DNA of 64,000 nt from AP-15 sp035538335 (GTDB lineage: Bacteria > Pseudomonadota > Alphaproteobacteria > ATCC43930 > CGMCC-115725), in the NCBI GenBank assembly GCA_035538335.1, contig DATLKN010000045.1:1-64000 (forward strand), written 5' to 3'. How positions within the stretch are numbered: the first letter of the stretch is position 1; each line of letters starts with the position of its first letter. The notes under the pieces were generated by a model. It saw nothing but the letters and a program-made list of their open reading frames with translations, did no database searches and was not told the origin of the DNA. A program made the translations under genes and the position numbers. Shown piece by piece: positions 14,147 to 22,476 of the stretch.

Positions 14147-15634
14147 ATGAGCGTCGGCCAGGAATCCGGGTATCGGCTCGCCAAGGCGGTCGGCGTCTTG
14201 GCGATCACGGCCTCGGCCGTTTCCGCCGAGTACGGCTCCGGCATCAACTACGTCTCGGTGCAGAGCCTGTCCGTCTATCCCGACGTGAAGGGGCTGGTGC
14301 CGCTCGCGATGTTCGTGTGCGGCATCGCGATGCTGCCGAAGGCCTATCTCTTCGCCGCCTTTTCGAAGGTCATGCCGCGCGCCGGCTCGAAGCACGTCTG
14401 GCTGGCGCGCAGCCTCGGCCTGCCGGCGGGCTTTCTGATCACCTTCACCTACTGGGCGACGGGGCCTGCCGGAGCGGGGTTCCTCGCCTACGCCTTCGGC
14501 ACCTTCCTCGGCAACGCGATGGAGCCGATCAGCCCGGCATTGGCGCATATGCTGTTGTCGCATACCGGCCACCTGATCACCGGGCTCGCCGCGATCTGGC
14601 TCACCTTCTGGATCAACGCCGCCGGCGTGAAGCATTACGGGATCTTTGTCACGATCCTGATGTTCGTCATCATCGCGGTGGCGGCGCTGATCACCGTCTA
14701 CGGCTTTCTCACTCCGCCGGAAACCTTCGTCGCCGCCGCCAGCAAAGTGGCGAAGGTGCAGCTCGCGGCGCCGACGAACGCGCCGCCGGCGAGCCTCTTC
14801 CACTTCGTTTCCGTCACCTCGCTCTTCGTCTTCGCCTATGCGGGGCTCGGCGCCGGGCCGGCGCTTGGCGGCGAAACCCAGCAGCCGCAGAAGAAGGTGC
14901 CGCAGGGCATCATGTGGGGCTGGCTCGTCGCGCTCGTCCTCTTCACCGCGGTTGCCGCAGCGCTCTTCCACGCCGCCCCGTGGTGGGCGGTCGTCGGCCT
15001 CATCAAGGCCGGCAAGACGAGCTATGCGACGGCACCCGGCCTCATCGGGCTCGTCGCGCCGGACTGGCTGACGGTGATCCTCAACCTGCTGGTCGCAGCG
15101 ATCGTCGGCAAGACGCTGGCGCCGTCGCTGATGGTAGCCTCGCGCTTCTGCTTCGCGCAGGCGCAGGACCGCATGCTGCCGCCGGTCTTCGCCGAGACCT
15201 CGGCCCGCAAGGTGCCGCTCGCCGCGCTCATTCTGATCGCCGGGCTCGGCTCGCTGTTCCTGTTGCAATCGGTCTTTGTCGGCTGGGCGATGGGCGTCGC
15301 GGTGCGCTCGCTCGCCGTCCTCGGCATGTGGCTGGCGCTGGCGGTCGGCACGCTCAACTTCCGCTGGCACAAGGAATACAGCCGGACCGAGTGGGGCCGA
15401 GGCGTCATGCAGCAGCCGCTCGTCATCCCGGCGGCGATCCTGTCGATCGTTCTCGCGGTGCCGCTGATCGTCTCCCTCGCGGTGCTGCCGAAGACGCCGC
15501 TGATTTTCCAGCCGCTCTTCCAGGGCGCGGTGGTGCTGGCGATCGGCGTGGCGATCCTCGTCGGCGCCGGCGCCAAGCTGAAGAGCCGCGGCAGCAGCTT
15601 CCGCGCGATCGCGGCGGAGCTGCCGATCGAATGA
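14147..15634 (+). CDS. APC-superfamily permease
   Basis: 495-residue polytopic membrane protein with about 12 hydrophobic segments. The first, GVLAITASAVSAEYGSGINYVSVQSL, contains the unwound-helix Gly-rich pattern typical of APC transporters. The ATG at 14147 is chosen because it follows a strong AGGGAGGGGGG ribosome site; an in-frame start at 14084 overlaps the preceding gene. It probably imports amino acids, amines or nucleobases by proton or sodium coupling; the substrate cannot be assigned. A strong hairpin follows the stop. Confidence 0.88.
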   Translation: MSVGQESGYRLAKAVGVLAITASAVSAEYGSGINYVSVQSLSVYPDVKGLVPLAMFVCGIAMLPKAYLFAAFSKVMPRAGSKHVWLARSLGLPAGFLITFTYWATGPAGAGFLAYAFGTFLGNAMEPISPALAHMLLSHTGHLITGLAAIWLTFWINAAGVKHYGIFVTILMFVIIAVAALITVYGFLTPPETFVAAASKVAKVQLAAPTNAPPASLFHFVSVTSLFVFAYAGLGAGPALGGETQQPQKKVPQGIMWGWLVALVLFTAVAAALFHAAPWWAVVGLIKAGKTSYATAPGLIGLVAPDWLTVILNLLVAAIVGKTLAPSLMVASRFCFAQAQDRMLPPVFAETSARKVPLAALILIAGLGSLFLLQSVFVGWAMGVAVRSLAVLGMWLALAVGTLNFRWHKEYSRTEWGRGVMQQPLVIPAAILSIVLAVPLIVSLAVLPKTPLIFQPLFQGAVVLAIGVAILVGAGAKLKSRGSSFRAIAAELPIE

Positions 15635-15645
15635 CGAAGGGGCTG

Positions 15646-15677
15646 CGGACCTCGCCGCCCGACGGCGGCGAGGTCCG
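15646..15677 (+). terminator. Perfect hairpin after the APC permease gene
   Basis: CGGACCTCGCCGCC and its exact complement form a 14-bp stem with a CGAC loop, 11 bp after the permease stop. No T-run follows, so termination would rely on the hairpin alone or on a factor. It separates the permease from the sulfotransferase genes. Confidence 0.5.
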
Positions 15678-15784
15678 GGGATGATCGTGCGTCGCCGGCG
15701 TATATCGTTCGAGGGCTGGCCGGCGTACAAAGCATCGCGGCCCGCCCCATATCTAGGGCAGGTTGACGCGGTCGCTTCTGTCGG

Positions 15785-16660
15785 ATGTCGCATCCCTTCA
15801 TCATCTGGACGATGCAGCGCACGGGGGGCACCTCGCTCGCCGATCTGCTGATGGAGATGTCGGAGCATCCGCGGGCCGAGCACGAGCCGTTCAACCGCGA
15901 CCGGCAATTCGGCGCCGTCACGACCGCCTGGGGCAACACGCACGACGAGGCCGCGCTCGGCGAGGCGCTCGCCGGCATCCTGTCGCAGCGCTATCTGATC
16001 AAGCACACCTACGAGCTGCGCGACATGGCGCTCAACGACGCCCTGATGAAGGCCGCGGCGGCGACCGAGTACCATCATATATTCCTCGAACGGCAGGACG
16101 AGCCGGCGCGACTCGTCTCGAAACACATCGCCGAGACGAACGGCACCTGGTTCGCCGATTACGCCGCCAAGGTTTACGGCAAGATCCGCGCCGGCGAGCG
16201 CCGCCTCGGCGCGATCCCGGTCAAGGAGCTGGTCGCCGCCTATCATCGCTGCCGGCAGGCGACCGAGGAGGTCCGCGAGGGGATGACGAGGCTCGGCCTC
16301 GTCTCTTTCGACGTCGCCTATGAGGAGCTCTACATCGGCGACCGAGAGAGCCGGCTGCGCGCGCTCAATCGCCTTTGCCTCTTCCTCGGCTTCGCCCCCG
16401 AGGTGATTGAGCTCAACCGCGCGCAGATCGAGGAACGGCTGTTTCACGGCAGCCAGGACACGAGTTCGATCCTCGACCACATCCCCAATCTCGACGAAGC
16501 CGTGGCGGCGCTCTTGGCCGAGGGCTATCGGCCGATCCCCGGCGGCCTCGGATCCGACCGCGAACGCGGCGCAGACGCCCCCTCGCCGGCAGAGACGCCG
16601 GCGAGCGGGCTCGGCCGGATCTGGCGCAAGCTCGGCGCGGAGGCGGGCGGCAAGCGCTGA
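15785..16660 (+). CDS. Stf0-like sulfotransferase family protein
   Basis: 291 residues. The start MSHPFIIWTMQRTGGTSLADLLMEMSEH resembles the 5'-phosphosulfate loop of PAPS-dependent sulfotransferases (Stf0 type, normally PRSGSTLL), here with QRTGGTS. A 3'-phosphate-type segment may be HIFLERQDEPARLVSKHIAETNGTWF. It is predicted to transfer sulfate from PAPS to a carbohydrate or other hydroxyl acceptor in the cytoplasm. The next gene begins with a clear paralog of this protein, so the pair arose by tandem duplication. The C-terminal 35 residues are low-complexity. Acceptor unknown; Stf0 assignment is by motif resemblance. Confidence 0.75.
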   Translation: MSHPFIIWTMQRTGGTSLADLLMEMSEHPRAEHEPFNRDRQFGAVTTAWGNTHDEAALGEALAGILSQRYLIKHTYELRDMALNDALMKAAAATEYHHIFLERQDEPARLVSKHIAETNGTWFADYAAKVYGKIRAGERRLGAIPVKELVAAYHRCRQATEEVREGMTRLGLVSFDVAYEELYIGDRESRLRALNRLCLFLGFAPEVIELNRAQIEERLFHGSQDTSSILDHIPNLDEAVAALLAEGYRPIPGGLGSDRERGADAPSPAETPASGLGRIWRKLGAEAGGKR

Positions 16661-16791
16661 GGCCGGGGCGCGGCCAGGCGGGGCAGGCTGGCCTTCGCCG
16701 CGGTTTTGTGGCATAAGCACCACAGCGCTGCGCCGGTTCGACGAACGCAAGCGGACGGTTGCGCGGCGGCAATTTCTCATTTCATCCGGCC

Positions 16792-18174
16792 ATGTCCCAG
16801 CCCTTCATCATCTGGACGATGCAGCGGACCGGCGGCACCTCGCTGACCGAGCTCTTGATGGAAATGTCGGAGCACAAATCCGCCGACCACGAGCCGTTCA
16901 ATCGCGACCGCCAGTTCGGCGCGGTGACCATCGCCTGGAGCAGCAGCAAGGACGAAAAGGCGCTGCGCCGCGCGCTCGCCGACATCCTCGCTGAGCGCTA
17001 TCTGATCAAGCACACCTACGAGCTGCGCGACATGGCGCTCAACCTGGCGCTGATGGAAGAGGCCGCGCGGAGCTACCGGCACGTCTTCCTCTACCGGCGC
17101 GACGAGCTGGCGCGGCTCGTCTCGAAATTCGTCGCGCAGGCGAACGGCACCTGGTTCAAGGATTACGCGAGCAAGGTCTACGACCGCATCCGCGAGGGCG
17201 AGCGCCAGCTGAAACCGCTGCCGGTCGCCAAGCTCGTCGGCGCCTACCGGCGCGCCCGCGCCATGACCGAAGAGATCCGCGCCTCGTTCGACGACCTCGA
17301 GCTGAAGACCTTCGAGGTGGCTTACGAGGAGATCTATCAGGGCGAGCCAGGGCCGCGCCGCGCGCGGCTGGCCGAGTTGTTGGAGTTTCTCGGATTTTCG
17401 GCGGAGGCGATCGAACGTCACCGCGCGAGCGTCGAGGAAAAGATTTTCGGCGAAGGGCAGAACACGCGCGCCATCGCGCCGCAGATCCCCAATATCGCGC
17501 AGGTGATCAGGGCGGTGCGCGAGGCCGGCTATGAGCCGCCGCCGGGCGGCCTCGGCACCGGGCCGCTGCCCGAGGCGGCGGAGGCGGAGGCGGAGGAGCC
17601 CTGGCACCGCGCCTTTGTCGGCGGGCTGTGGGACGAGATCGGCGGGCTGCAATTCGAGTTCCTGAAGGCGCAGGGGCTCGAGCCTCGCCATCATCTTCTC
17701 GACATCGGCTGCGGCTCGCTGCGCGCCGGCGTCAAGTTCGTCCCCTACCTCGAACCGGGTCACTATTTCGGGATCGACGCCAGAAAGAAGCTGCTCGACG
17801 CCGGCTATCAGGAGGAGCTGCTGCCGGCCGGCCTCGGGGAGCGCCTGCCGCGCGCCAATCTTTGCTGCTCGCAGTCGTTCGAGCATGGCGGCCTGCCGGA
17901 CAACGCGATCGATTTCGGCATTTGCGCGGCGGTCTTCACGCGCCTGCCGCTCGAGCAATTAGGGCTGATGCTGCGCCGCACGGAGAGATATTTCCGGCCC
18001 AGCGCCCGCGTTTATGTCAGCTTCCACGAAGCCGCCGACGGCCCCCGGAAGCGCTGGCACTATTCCCAAGAGGAGATGGCGGCCGCCGCCGAGGGAACCG
18101 GCTGGCATGCCCGCCACATCGGCGAATGGGGCCACCCGCGCGCCCAGAAGATGATGGAATACGAGCGGGGTTGA
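16792..18174 (+). CDS. Sulfotransferase-methyltransferase fusion protein
   Basis: 460 residues in two modules. Residues 1 to about 265 repeat the upstream sulfotransferase (start MSQPFIIWTMQRTGGTSL, then HEPFNRDRQFGAVT, ERYLIKHTYELRDMALN, NGTWFKDYASKVYDRIR). After an acidic linker near 270-280, residues about 285-460 are a class I SAM-methyltransferase-like domain with motif I HHLLDIGCGSLRAG, the acidic strand end YFGIDARKK and the later DFGICAAVFTRLP. One polypeptide may both sulfate and methylate the same acceptor. The ATG at 16792 matches the paralog's start; an in-frame ATG 33 bp upstream is less likely. Confidence 0.8.
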   Translation: MSQPFIIWTMQRTGGTSLTELLMEMSEHKSADHEPFNRDRQFGAVTIAWSSSKDEKALRRALADILAERYLIKHTYELRDMALNLALMEEAARSYRHVFLYRRDELARLVSKFVAQANGTWFKDYASKVYDRIREGERQLKPLPVAKLVGAYRRARAMTEEIRASFDDLELKTFEVAYEEIYQGEPGPRRARLAELLEFLGFSAEAIERHRASVEEKIFGEGQNTRAIAPQIPNIAQVIRAVREAGYEPPPGGLGTGPLPEAAEAEAEEPWHRAFVGGLWDEIGGLQFEFLKAQGLEPRHHLLDIGCGSLRAGVKFVPYLEPGHYFGIDARKKLLDAGYQEELLPAGLGERLPRANLCCSQSFEHGGLPDNAIDFGICAAVFTRLPLEQLGLMLRRTERYFRPSARVYVSFHEAADGPRKRWHYSQEEMAAAAEGTGWHARHIGEWGHPRAQKMMEYERG

Positions 18175-18201
18175 GCGGCGGCGCGCAGCTTTCGCCGCCG
18201 C

Positions 18202-18471
18202 TCAGTCCGTCGGCAACAAGAGCGCCGGCAGCGGCGTCTGCGTGAAGTCGAAATCGTTGAGCAGGTCACCGACCGGGATCTGCGCCCCCCTGATGCGGTC
18301 GGTGACGTACTCGATCGTTTCGCGAACGTCCGGCCGCGGATCCCAGCAGCCGTCGGTCGTCGGATCGAGCCGGGCGGCATCGAGGAAAAGGTCCTCGATC
18401 AGGCGGTTGTAAGCACCCGAGGCTTGATCGTCGTGTTTTTTTGTTACGGTTATGCTGGCAGCTTTGCCATT
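18202..18471 (-). pseudogene. C-terminal remnant of an unidentified gene
   Basis: On the minus strand an open frame of 89 codons ends with TGA at 18204-18202 and has protein-like composition: AYNRLIEDLFLDAARLDP, then GCWDPRPDVRETIEYVTDRIRG and LLNDFDFTQTPLPALLLP. It is preceded in frame by a TAA (18474-18472) and has no ATG, GTG or ribosome site, so it looks like the 3' end of a larger gene whose front was lost when the sulfatase region arrived. Family not recognised; a solute-binding-protein-like C-terminus is possible. Confidence 0.45.
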
Positions 18472-18525
18472 TTACCTTGGGCTCCGCGGCATGCCGATGC
18501 TCCGCAAGTCAACCGCGCCGAAGAC

Positions 18526-20322
18526 GTGAATCGTCGAGCATTCATCTCGTCCGCCGCCGCGGCCGGCCTCGGCGACGTGCTGGGCGGGAGGGCGAAGGCG
18601 ATCGCCGCTTCCCGCCCGAAGGCCGCCCGGCCGCTGTCGGGAAGCCGCCCGAATATCCTGCTGATCATGGCCGACCAGCTGCGTTATCCGAGCGTATTCC
18701 CGGCGCCGATCGCCGACGTTCCGACGTTCCTCTCGCGTTTTATGCCGAATGTCCACAGGTTGTGGCAGAACGGCGTCAAGTTTGCCGGCCATTACACGGC
18801 GGCGACCCCGTGCTCTCCCGCCCGCGCCGCGCTCGTCACCGGCCTCTACAGCCACCAGACCTGGCTGCTGCAGAACATTGCCGAGCTCCCGTTCAGTATC
18901 AGTTCCACACAGCCTTGGCTCAACCCCGGTTTCCCGACCTACGGCAAGCTCCTGCGCCGAGCGGGCTATCGCACGCCGTACATCGGCAAGTGGCATCTGG
19001 CAATCACGCCGAAAACTCCGCCGCGGCTGGAGCAATACGGATTTGATGGGCTCACATACTACGACCCCGAAGGCTTCAATCTGCAAGGGACCGTAGGCTA
19101 TCCTGCGGGCGGCGTTCTCAGCGACCGAGACATCAGCGATAGTGCGGTCGCCTGGTTGTCGAGCGCGCAGGCGAGGGCGACGCCGTGGTGCCTGACGGTA
19201 TCGCTGATCAACCCTCACGACATCGAATATTATTGGGGCGGCACTGAATTCCGGACCTACAACGAACTGTTCCGGCAGCAGAGCCAATACGAGCCCTTCG
19301 AGCTCTACCCGGACAAAGGAGGCACATGGAACACCGATCCGCTTAGGGATCCGCCTGACTTCGGTTATGCAACCCTCCCGCCCAACTGGGAGTCGGTTGC
19401 GGACATTGCCGCCAACAAGCCGTCCACGCAGGCCTACTTCCAACTTCGCGCGCAGCTCACGCGCGGCGGCATTTCGGATGATCCGTCGCACACCGGTTTT
19501 ACGATAATCCCTTACGCCGGCACGCAATACGGCGTTGCCAAGGCGCCGTTCCGTTATTGGCGGCCCGGCCTTGACTGCTACACCTTGCTGATGTCGATCG
19601 TCGATCAGCGCATCGGCGAAGTACTCGGCGCAATCCCCGCCGATCAGGTCGCAAACACGATTATCGTGTTCACCTCTGATCACGGCGATTACGCCGGAGC
19701 ACACGGCTTCGTCACGGGCAAGACCAATACGGTTTACGACGAGGCCTACCACATTCCGCTCATCGTGATGGACCCGACCGGGCGCTTCGTCGGCGACATC
19801 GACACGCCCCGGACCGGACTGACCTCGTCGGTCGACATGGTCCGGATGTTGGTCAGCCTCGGCTACAACGGCAGCTCCCAGTGGGCCACGGGGGATCTCG
19901 CCGCCATCTATGGCAAGCGACATGATTTGATTGCGATGCTTCAATCCGCGAACGCCGCGGGGCGACGCCATATGCTGCTGACGAGCGACGACGTCACGCC
20001 GGCCAAAAACGACCTGGAAAAGCTGCATCTGATCGGGCTGCGCACACCGCAGTTCAAGCTCGGAACCTATGCCCGATGGACATCGGGAACGACCACCATG
20101 CACCCGGCCTCGCTCGAGACCGAGTTCTACGACTACGGCACCGCGGAGGGCCGCGCCGAGATGGATAACCAGCCGGCAAACCCGCTCGCCGCGCCGGCGC
20201 TCGTGTCGCTGCTTGACGACCTCGTTCCGGGCGAACTCGAGGCCCAGCTCCCCGGCGCCCATGCAGCCACTCAGGTGACGGCACGGCAGGCCTACCTGCG
20301 CCAGCCGGAAGTGGGCACCTGA
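18526..20322 (+). CDS. Sulfatase (formylglycine-dependent), exported
   Basis: 598 residues from a GTG at 18526. The N-terminus NRRAFISSAAAAGLGDVLGG is a twin-arginine-like signal. The sulfatase core begins SRPNILLIMADQLRYPS, with metal ligands in MADQ. The modification motif is CSPARAALVTG (C-x-P-x-R), whose Cys would be converted to formylglycine. Later motifs are YIGKWHL and VFTSDHGDYAGAHG. It should hydrolyse sulfate esters in the periplasm. An open frame extends 102 bp upstream, but the GTG directly precedes the signal peptide. Its place beside two sulfotransferases suggests a shared sulfated substrate (inference). Codon use is less G+C-rich than in housekeeping genes. Confidence 0.88.
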   Translation: MNRRAFISSAAAAGLGDVLGGRAKAIAASRPKAARPLSGSRPNILLIMADQLRYPSVFPAPIADVPTFLSRFMPNVHRLWQNGVKFAGHYTAATPCSPARAALVTGLYSHQTWLLQNIAELPFSISSTQPWLNPGFPTYGKLLRRAGYRTPYIGKWHLAITPKTPPRLEQYGFDGLTYYDPEGFNLQGTVGYPAGGVLSDRDISDSAVAWLSSAQARATPWCLTVSLINPHDIEYYWGGTEFRTYNELFRQQSQYEPFELYPDKGGTWNTDPLRDPPDFGYATLPPNWESVADIAANKPSTQAYFQLRAQLTRGGISDDPSHTGFTIIPYAGTQYGVAKAPFRYWRPGLDCYTLLMSIVDQRIGEVLGAIPADQVANTIIVFTSDHGDYAGAHGFVTGKTNTVYDEAYHIPLIVMDPTGRFVGDIDTPRTGLTSSVDMVRMLVSLGYNGSSQWATGDLAAIYGKRHDLIAMLQSANAAGRRHMLLTSDDVTPAKNDLEKLHLIGLRTPQFKLGTYARWTSGTTTMHPASLETEFYDYGTAEGRAEMDNQPANPLAAPALVSLLDDLVPGELEAQLPGAHAATQVTARQAYLRQPEVGT

Positions 20323-20899
20323 CGCTGATGCCGGCCGGTGCTGAACGGGCATGCGAAGGTCGCCTGCGGCCTCCTCGAAATGCGAGTAGCGGAAAGCTGA
20401 TGGTGCGAACTTCACGTTCACGGTCTAGCCGATCCCGTGACCGCCGGTCGAGAAGCTGACCAAGATCGGCGCGAAGCTCGTCAGCCACGCTCGCTACGTT
20501 ACGTTCCAGATGGCCGAGGCGGCAGTGCCGCGAGGACTGTTCGCCGACATTCTTCGGCTCATTGCGCCACTACGCGCGCCGCCAACGCCAGCATGAGACG
20601 CTCGCTCATGACCCTTTCAAGAGAAACCACCGGGAGGGAGTGCGCCCCAATGCGAAGAGAAAGGGGCCAGATCAGCCCCTCAACCACCGTGCGAATTGCC
20701 CGAGGTGCAGCAGCCGTCTGCAACCCGGGTTCGGATTGCACGAAGGCCCGAAAAGTGAGAACATTCCCGCCAGATCGGATGTCATCCGGAGAATGTCGGC
20801 TCAATCCGTATTCCTTTTTGGAGAACCGCTTTGCCCCGGATTCCGTGGACAATTTGCGCTGAAGCGGCGGCGCGGCCCCGCGAGGTTGCTTGCAGACCG
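20323..20899. other. Intergenic region holding IS remnant
   Basis: Apart from the transposase fragment, no gene is visible in these 577 bp. Composition is mixed and codon structure absent. No intact terminal inverted repeats were found by eye. The last 60 bp lead into the start of the following signal-peptide gene. Confidence 0.5.
20447..20596 (+). pseudogene. IS1380-type transposase, C-terminal fragment
   Basis: Fifty codons ending with TGA at 20594-20596 encode EKLTKIGAKLVSHARYVTFQ followed by MAEAAVPRGLFADILRLIAPLRAPP, which matches the well-known C-terminal end of IS1380-family transposases. In-frame stops lie just upstream (TGA at 20438), so the rest of the gene is degenerate or lost. 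It marks past transposition between the sulfatase and the secreted-protein genes. Confidence 0.7.
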
Positions 20900-22309
20900 A
20901 TGAAAAGCCGTTGGCCCAAAGGGCCGAAGATCGGGCTCGCCCTGTTGCTCGGCGCCACGCTTTGGCTCGCCGCGGCCCCCGCCTTCGCCGCCGCGACGGC
21001 CTGCAAGACCCCCGTCTCGCCTCCTCTTCGCGTCAGCCAGCTCAAGGGAGTGCGGACGAAATGGTTGTCGTATACTCCCGATAAACGCAATTCGATCCAA
21101 CCCGATCTCGCCCATCTTTCGTTGCGCCAGTGGATGGACGATCTGCACCGAGCGGGCGTCAACCTCGCCGAAATAAATCTCGAGCCGGCGCGCCTGCTCG
21201 CCTCCCGCCCGATCGTGCCGAACGCCGAATTGATGCATGCCGTCACGGCGTTTTACACCCCGGCGACGCAGGTAGACCCGGCATGGGGGGGGCAGGTGTC
21301 GCGCTTTGAGCGCGATATCTCCCCGCGTCACCAATACACGCCGGAGCAGCGTAACGAGGTGCTGCTCGACTTTCTGCGCCGGCTGGAGGCGCTGCGCCAG
21401 CGCGGTGACATCACCGGCTCGGTGCGCTTTCTGATGCATCAGCGGCTGTGGTTTCCGCAGGACGTCTCGGCCGAGAACCGCGAGACGCGCGCCCGGCAGT
21501 TCAGCAGCGACATGGCCTCGATGATCAACCTCGCCGAGCGCAACTGCCTCGGGCACTGGCTCGCCGGGATTCGCCTCGGCGAGCATAACAACAACGACAT
21601 GAACGAGCTTTTGCCTATCATCGTTCGCCTGGCGAGGGGGGTCAACGAAGGCACCGGCGGTTGGCTCAAGACGCACCTTTTCGTCGCCGACGGCGGCGGC
21701 ATGGGCGCCGAATATCGCGGGATCAACCATGTCCTCGACCGCAACGGGCGGCCTTATCCGTTTTTCCGCGACATCGCCCAAGAGACCGGGGCCTTTACCT
21801 TCGGCTACAAATTCGAGCGACTCCTCCGCAGCCATCACGGGATCGGGGGACATATGAAGATCCAGCAGTGCGAGCCGCATCGCTATTGCAATCCGGATTC
21901 GGTCAGCGACTGGGAGCAGTATCTCGGCAAGATCCTCGGTTTCGACGATCTCGTCTCCTTCCTCAAAGCCAACCGCGCCCGCTATCCCCTCGATGCGAGC
22001 GTTGTATTTGTCGGCGACATCACGGATGCGGCGGTGAATTTGGTCCGCCTCGGGAACAACGGCGCTCTCGAGGACCGGCCGTCGATGACCGCCCTCAGGC
22101 ACCTCTTTGTCAAAGCGGGGCCGATGGCGACGAGCGGCAAGATCTTCATGAACGGCTTCAACACCGACGCCAATATGCGGCGTCAAAATTATCGCGAGGG
22201 CAGGCCAGTCGTCGATATCGGCCGCGCCTTCTATTTCGTCAGCAACGACGGCGAGGCGCGACTTCTGCCGCAATCCTACCGGATCTGGAAAGATTGGCCG
22301 CAGCCATGA
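20900..22309 (+). CDS. Secreted protein of unknown family, paralog A
   Basis: 469 residues. A Sec signal peptide (PKIGLALLLGATLWLAAAPAFAA) ends near residue 31. The mature protein is strongly similar along its length to the product of 24741-26153. Shared blocks are KWLS...R-NSI-PDLAHL, AGVNLAEINLEP, LAGIRLGEH-N-DMNELLP, GGWLKTHLFV, GGG-GAEYRGI-HVL, CNP-SV-DWEQYLG, ATSGKIFMNG and a terminal W-DWP-P. The alternation of hydrophobic strands with conserved E, H, N and D at their ends suggests a TIM-barrel-like enzyme. No known family is recognised. The ATG is chosen for the signal peptide; an open frame starts 69 bp earlier. Confidence 0.75.
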   Translation: MKSRWPKGPKIGLALLLGATLWLAAAPAFAAATACKTPVSPPLRVSQLKGVRTKWLSYTPDKRNSIQPDLAHLSLRQWMDDLHRAGVNLAEINLEPARLLASRPIVPNAELMHAVTAFYTPATQVDPAWGGQVSRFERDISPRHQYTPEQRNEVLLDFLRRLEALRQRGDITGSVRFLMHQRLWFPQDVSAENRETRARQFSSDMASMINLAERNCLGHWLAGIRLGEHNNNDMNELLPIIVRLARGVNEGTGGWLKTHLFVADGGGMGAEYRGINHVLDRNGRPYPFFRDIAQETGAFTFGYKFERLLRSHHGIGGHMKIQQCEPHRYCNPDSVSDWEQYLGKILGFDDLVSFLKANRARYPLDASVVFVGDITDAAVNLVRLGNNGALEDRPSMTALRHLFVKAGPMATSGKIFMNGFNTDANMRRQNYREGRPVVDIGRAFYFVSNDGEARLLPQSYRIWKDWPQP

Positions 22310-22461
22310 GGCTCCGCCAACGGCGCAGGCGTCGTGGCGGGCCGTCAAGGCGGTGGATCGCGCTCGCCCGAGCCGGCGCCGCCTTGTCGGGCGAGGTGTG
22401 CAGCCTTGCTCATGGTTCCGTCGCCGCCTTCGGTGACGAGGAGAAATTCGCAACCCCATAG
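22306..22461 (+). CDS. Possible small protein overlapping the stop of paralog A
   Basis: 51 codons from an ATG that overlaps the preceding TGA by 4 bp (ATGA). The sequence is Arg-rich at the start (MRLRQRRRRRGGPSRRW), then WIALARAGAALSGEVCSLAHGS. Translational coupling would allow expression, but composition alone does not prove a gene. The convergent paralog B also has a short frame overlapping its stop. Confidence 0.25.
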   Translation: MRLRQRRRRRGGPSRRWIALARAGAALSGEVCSLAHGSVAAFGDEEKFATP

Positions 22462-22476
22462 TGGGAGGGACAGAAG

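Noticed and set aside
14066..16780. 904-codon minus-strand open frame
   Set aside because: It is antisense to the APC permease and sulfotransferase genes, has Arg/Asp/Glu-rich nonsense composition and no domain.
18472..20421. 649-codon minus-strand open frame over the sulfatase
   Set aside because: Antisense to the sulfatase with its complete catalytic motifs; no protein-like pattern.
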